Source of the DNA: Lachnospiraceae bacterium
Lineage (GTDB): Bacteria; Bacillota_A; Clostridia; Lachnospirales; Lachnospiraceae
DNA: 8,949 nucleotides
Direction of reading: 5' to 3'
NCBI GenBank assembly: GCA_017634255.1
Contig: JAGBNT010000099.1
Location: 1 to 8,949 of the forward strand
Shown in pieces: positions 7,036-8,949 of the stretch (within the stretch, counting starts at the first letter, position 1; each line of letters opens with the position of its first letter). The notes beneath the pieces were generated by a model. It was not told the DNA's origin. It searched no databases and worked only from the letters and a program-made list of their open reading frames with translations. The translations under genes were made by a program, and so were the position numbers.

Positions 7036-7125
7036 CCTTATGATAGCTCAGAGGGGGTCTTAAAACCATGATTGAGAAAAATCATAATAATTGACTTTAC
7101 AACATATGAAAACCGGGATAAAATC

Positions 7126-8184
7126 ATGGTGGAGGATATTGTAATTAGCTATACTGGTATGATGACTGAAAAAGAAACCCTTGATTTCATAAAAAAATAT
7201 GACTCTGATGAGCTGGTCTACCTGGATGCCCACCGCATGAGAAATGGGGAGCTGACAGAGGAGGAATTTAAGGAAAAGCATTCCGATAACCCCCTGATTG
7301 TGGGATATGCCTTAAATCCCGAAACCTTCTCCGGGCATGTCTCCGAGGACTATATAGCCGAAGGCAGGCATACACTTATTTCAAAGCATCCCCGCTATGC
7401 GACCCTCGGACTGCATACCCATTCCTTTTTTGAAATGACCTATGTGCTGGAGGGACATTGCAGCCAGTATTTTGAAAACAGCAGCTTTGACCTGAAGGAC
7501 GGGGATTTCTGCATCCTGTCCCCTGAAACCTTGCATTATATCTATGATGACAGCGGAGCTTCAGTAATAAACATACTTATCCGCCAGAGCAGCTTCATGG
7601 ACATCTTTTCCGACCTCATAAGGGACAATACAAAGATCTCCCGCTTCTTTTCGGATAACCTCTATGCCAAAAAGAAGCTCAGCTTCATGCTCTTTCATCC
7701 CGGAAAGGATAAGGAGATACGAAGCAGTATCATAAAAATGTATACGGAGGAATTAGCGGCTGACGAATATTCAGACAGTATCATTTTAAGCCTTATCAGG
7801 ATAACCTTCGCCCGGCTTCTGAGATCCTGGTCGGATACTATGGAAACACCCAGGCTGCAGAAGAAAAAGGATGCCCTCTCAGAGGATCTTATAAGCTATA
7901 TCTACAATAATTATGCCAGCGTGGATCTGGCAAAGCTTGCGGAGCACTTCCACTTTTCGAAGCAGTACTGCTCAAAGCTCATAATAGAGCTTACCGGCAT
8001 GCCCTTAAGCGACCTTCGCACACAGCTTAAGATAAGACGCGGAGCCGAGCTTTTAACAAATACCTCCATGAGCGTTGAAGACATCAGTGAAAAGCTGGGC
8101 TATGAAAACCCTGAGACCTTTATACGGGCCTTCAAGCGCGAACGCGGTATAACTCCCGGAGCCTTCCGCAAAAAGATCAAATGA
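7126..8184 (+). CDS. AraC-family regulator with N-terminal cupin domain
   Basis: Cytoplasmic one-component transcription factor, probably binding a sugar and activating the divergent transporter operon. From the chosen ATG it has 352 residues. A cupin-like ligand-binding part covers about residues 80-155. Its core is LHTHSFFEMTYVLEG (H97, H99, E103) and DLKDGDFCILSPETLHYIY. A helical linker follows, then the C-terminal AraC domain (about 252-352). Helix-turn-helix 1 is at 266-285 (DLAKLAEHFHFSKQYCSKLI) and helix-turn-helix 2 at 316-340 (SVEDISEKLGYENPETFIRA), ending in the family signature GITPGAFRKKIK. Both helix-turn-helix units are intact, unlike in the YesN-like gene. The start is uncertain. 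ATG 7126 has a weak GGGA 7 nt upstream, TTG 7072 extends the frame by 18 codons, and ATG 7159 would shorten it by 11. The stop overlaps the end of a convergent surface-protein remnant by 8 bp. Confidence 0.93.
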   Translation: MVEDIVISYTGMMTEKETLDFIKKYDSDELVYLDAHRMRNGELTEEEFKEKHSDNPLIVGYALNPETFSGHVSEDYIAEGRHTLISKHPRYATLGLHTHSFFEMTYVLEGHCSQYFENSSFDLKDGDFCILSPETLHYIYDDSGASVINILIRQSSFMDIFSDLIRDNTKISRFFSDNLYAKKKLSFMLFHPGKDKEIRSSIIKMYTEELAADEYSDSIILSLIRITFARLLRSWSDTMETPRLQKKKDALSEDLISYIYNNYASVDLAKLAEHFHFSKQYCSKLIIELTGMPLSDLRTQLKIRRGAELLTNTSMSVEDISEKLGYENPETFIRAFKRERGITPGAFRKKIK

Positions 8185-8620
8185 TGCTTCCGTTTATAAT
8201 GGCCGTTACAGTGGTCGTACCGGAGCCTACAGCAGTTACCCTTCCATCAGTGTCTACGGTGGCAACCTTTGTATCTGCCGAATTCCATGAAACTGTTCTG
8301 CCCAGCTTATTATTCTTCACCTTGATCTTCTTGGTCTTACCTGCCTTCTTAAAGTTAATCTTCTTAACCGATAGCTTGGGCAGAGTAACCTTTACCTTGA
8401 TTTTAAGCTTTATCTGCGTCTCTCCCTCTGCCTCATCCCCAAAGTACGCCGTTATAGTTGCGCTCCCTGACTTTTTCGCCTCTATAAGCCCATCGTCCGT
8501 AACAGTCGCAACGGAAGTTTTGGAGCTTTTCCAGGATGAGGGAGCAACGGTTGAATCGATGAACTCATTTCCGTCAACAACTTCATTAAAAAAATTGTTG
8601 ACAAACTCCCATTCTAAGGC
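8177..8620 (-). pseudogene. Start-less remnant of Big2-domain surface protein
   Basis: A minus-strand frame of 147 codons ends in TGA at 8177-8179. It is closed upstream by TAG at 8621-8623 and has no ATG, GTG or TTG in its first hundred or so codons. It encodes the last two bacterial Ig-like (Big2) domains of an extracellular protein. The first is an incomplete copy with SWKSSKTSVATVTDDGLIEA and SGSATITAYFGDE. The second is full, with a Lys-rich strand (NFKKAGKTKKIKVKNNKLG), then SWNSADTKVATVDTDGRVTA and GSGTTTVTAIING. Such domains form stalks of adhesins, cell-wall hydrolases and polysaccharide-active enzymes. The 5' part has been lost, and a plus-strand promoter now overlaps the broken end. 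It was missed by simple start-to-stop searching, and the plus-strand frame over the same bases (8181-8669) is its shadow. Confidence 0.85.
8573..8602. repeat. Inverted repeat overlapping the -35 box
   Basis: GTCAACAA (8573-8580) and TTGTTGAC (8595-8602) are perfect inverse copies separated by 14 AT-rich bases, so the half-site centres are 22 bp (two turns) apart. The right half contains most of the TTGACA of the promoter below. This geometry fits a repressor operator, or the end of an inserted element. Confidence 0.45.
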
Positions 8621-8627
8621 CTATAAT
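8598..8627 (+). promoter_or_regulatory. Near-consensus sigma-A promoter
   Basis: TTGACA at 8598-8603 and TATAAT at 8622-8627 are both perfect hexamers with an 18-bp spacer, predicting a start near 8634. It is the strongest promoter visible in the window and does not lead into an evident protein gene. It drives the short hairpin RNA that follows. Confidence 0.8.
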
Positions 8628-8633
8628 AAATAT

Positions 8634-8707
8634 AGAATTGAAAACGGTCTACCGTTTTGGAAGGAGTGACATATCCGCAAGGAGTTGTCGCTCTTGATTT
8701 TTTTTTT
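8634..8707 (+). ncRNA. Candidate ~70-nt small RNA with terminator
   Basis: Downstream of the promoter lie two hairpins and a T-tract, with no ATG-initiated reading frame. Hairpin 1 is AAAACGGT-CT-ACCGTTTT (8641-8658); as DNA it is also a perfect inverted repeat close to the start point. Hairpin 2 runs from 8664 to 8693. An 8-bp outer stem GAGTGACA/TGTCGCTC (one G-T pair) leads to a 2x2 internal loop, a 3-bp inner stem TCC/GGA and a GCAA tetraloop of the GNRA class. Ten T at 8698-8707 complete an intrinsic terminator. I do not recognise a riboswitch or known small-RNA family. It could be a trans-acting RNA, a decoy or a leader whose downstream gene was lost. Confidence 0.55.
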
Positions 8708-8745
8708 AGGCATTTCTATGAAGAAATGCCTCTTTTCATTTTTTC
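8708..8745 (+). terminator. Second terminator in tandem
   Basis: The arms AGGCATTTCT (8708-8717) and AGAAATGCCT (8722-8731) form a perfect 10-bp stem with an ATGA loop, followed on the plus strand by CTTTTCATTTTTT. It begins directly after the T10 of the preceding terminator. On the minus strand the same hairpin is followed by an A-run, so it would stop only rightward transcription, towards the convergent polymerase gene, whose 3' end it overlaps. Confidence 0.7.
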
Positions 8746-8949
8746 ATATAAAAAGCAGTCTCATATCCATCCGCTACAAGCATCAAACCCTTAGCCCACG
8801 GAGACGTTCTACCCATCTGTTCGCATATCGCATCAAGCGATGCATCCTCCCTGCTCTCGATGATCAGTTCATCATGCACATGGGCGCAGATCCGGCAATG
8901 CGACAACGTCCTCATGGCGTAACAAAGGATATCCCTGGATATGGCCTGC
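8736..8949 (-). CDS. Family A DNA polymerase, C-terminal fragment at window edge
   Basis: The last 70 residues of a template-directed DNA polymerase of the PolA/T7 family, cut by the window edge, with TGA at 8736-8738. The fragment opens with QAISRDILCYAMRTL, the helix before the active site. Motif C follows as AHVHDELIIE (H25-D26-E27 of the fragment), whose aspartate holds a catalytic metal. It ends with TSPWAKGLMLVADGYETAFY and a KK terminus, the form usual in polymerases of Firmicutes phages and integrated elements rather than housekeeping PolA, which normally ends in ...WYDAK or similar. The N-terminal part lies outside the window, so completeness cannot be judged. It is not on the same strand as the small RNA and converges with it. 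Confidence 0.85.
   Translation of the reverse strand, partial: QAISRDILCYAMRTLSHCRICAHVHDELIIESREDASLDAICEQMGRTSPWAKGLMLVADGYETAFYMKK

Noticed and set aside
8181..8669. Plus-strand 162-codon hydrophobic frame after the AraC gene
   Set aside because: Antisense to the Big2-domain remnant, whose minus-strand translation shows clear Ig-like repeats. The Leu/Phe/Ser/Val-rich plus-strand reading is the complement of Lys/Glu/Thr codons, not a membrane protein.

Overview
The window looks like chromosomal accessory DNA from a low-to-moderate GC, Gram-positive anaerobe of the Clostridia, most likely Lachnospiraceae. This is inferred from AAGGAG-type ribosome binding sites, a YesM/YesN-style kinase and regulator pair tied to a sugar ABC transporter, a lipobox solute-binding protein with an Ala/Ser-rich linker, and Big2-type surface-protein sequence. 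The taxon is a judgement from style, not a database result.

The main unit is a minus-strand operon from about 6620 down to 134. In transcription order it holds a lipoprotein sugar-binding protein (5154-6551), a hairpin terminator that probably acts as an attenuator (5059-5093), two CUT1-type permeases whose genes overlap by ATGA (4161-5036 and 3334-4164), a YesM-like histidine kinase with a TTG start (1519-3279), and a YesN-like response regulator (134-1516). No ATPase gene is present, so the transporter probably borrows a shared MsmK/MalK-type subunit. An AraC-family regulator with an N-terminal cupin domain (stop at 8184) is divergently encoded on the plus strand, so the transporter sits between two kinds of regulator. 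The response regulator ends after the first helix-turn-helix of its AraC domain. Immediately beyond its stop lies a 9-bp repeat and palindrome array (27-113).

The divergent intergenic region (6552-7125) is not empty. It contains a TATAAT box for the operon, a long dyad that could be an operator, a GC-rich REP-like folded block, a strong bidirectional terminator, and a 36-codon minus-strand gene with a near-perfect Shine-Dalgarno sequence. It also has a pair of 10-bp direct repeats 33 bp apart.

From 8177 to the right edge the character changes. There is a start-less remnant of a Big2-domain surface protein on the minus strand. On the plus strand there is a near-consensus sigma-A promoter driving a roughly 70-nt hairpin RNA that ends in ten T, followed at once by a second terminator. 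Finally there is the C-terminal 70 residues of a family A (phage or mobile-element type) DNA polymerase on the minus strand, running off the window. This looks like the edge of a mobile element abutting the sugar-transport locus. The best candidates for something undescribed are the small RNA unit, the 36-residue protein, and the repeat array at the truncated regulator.
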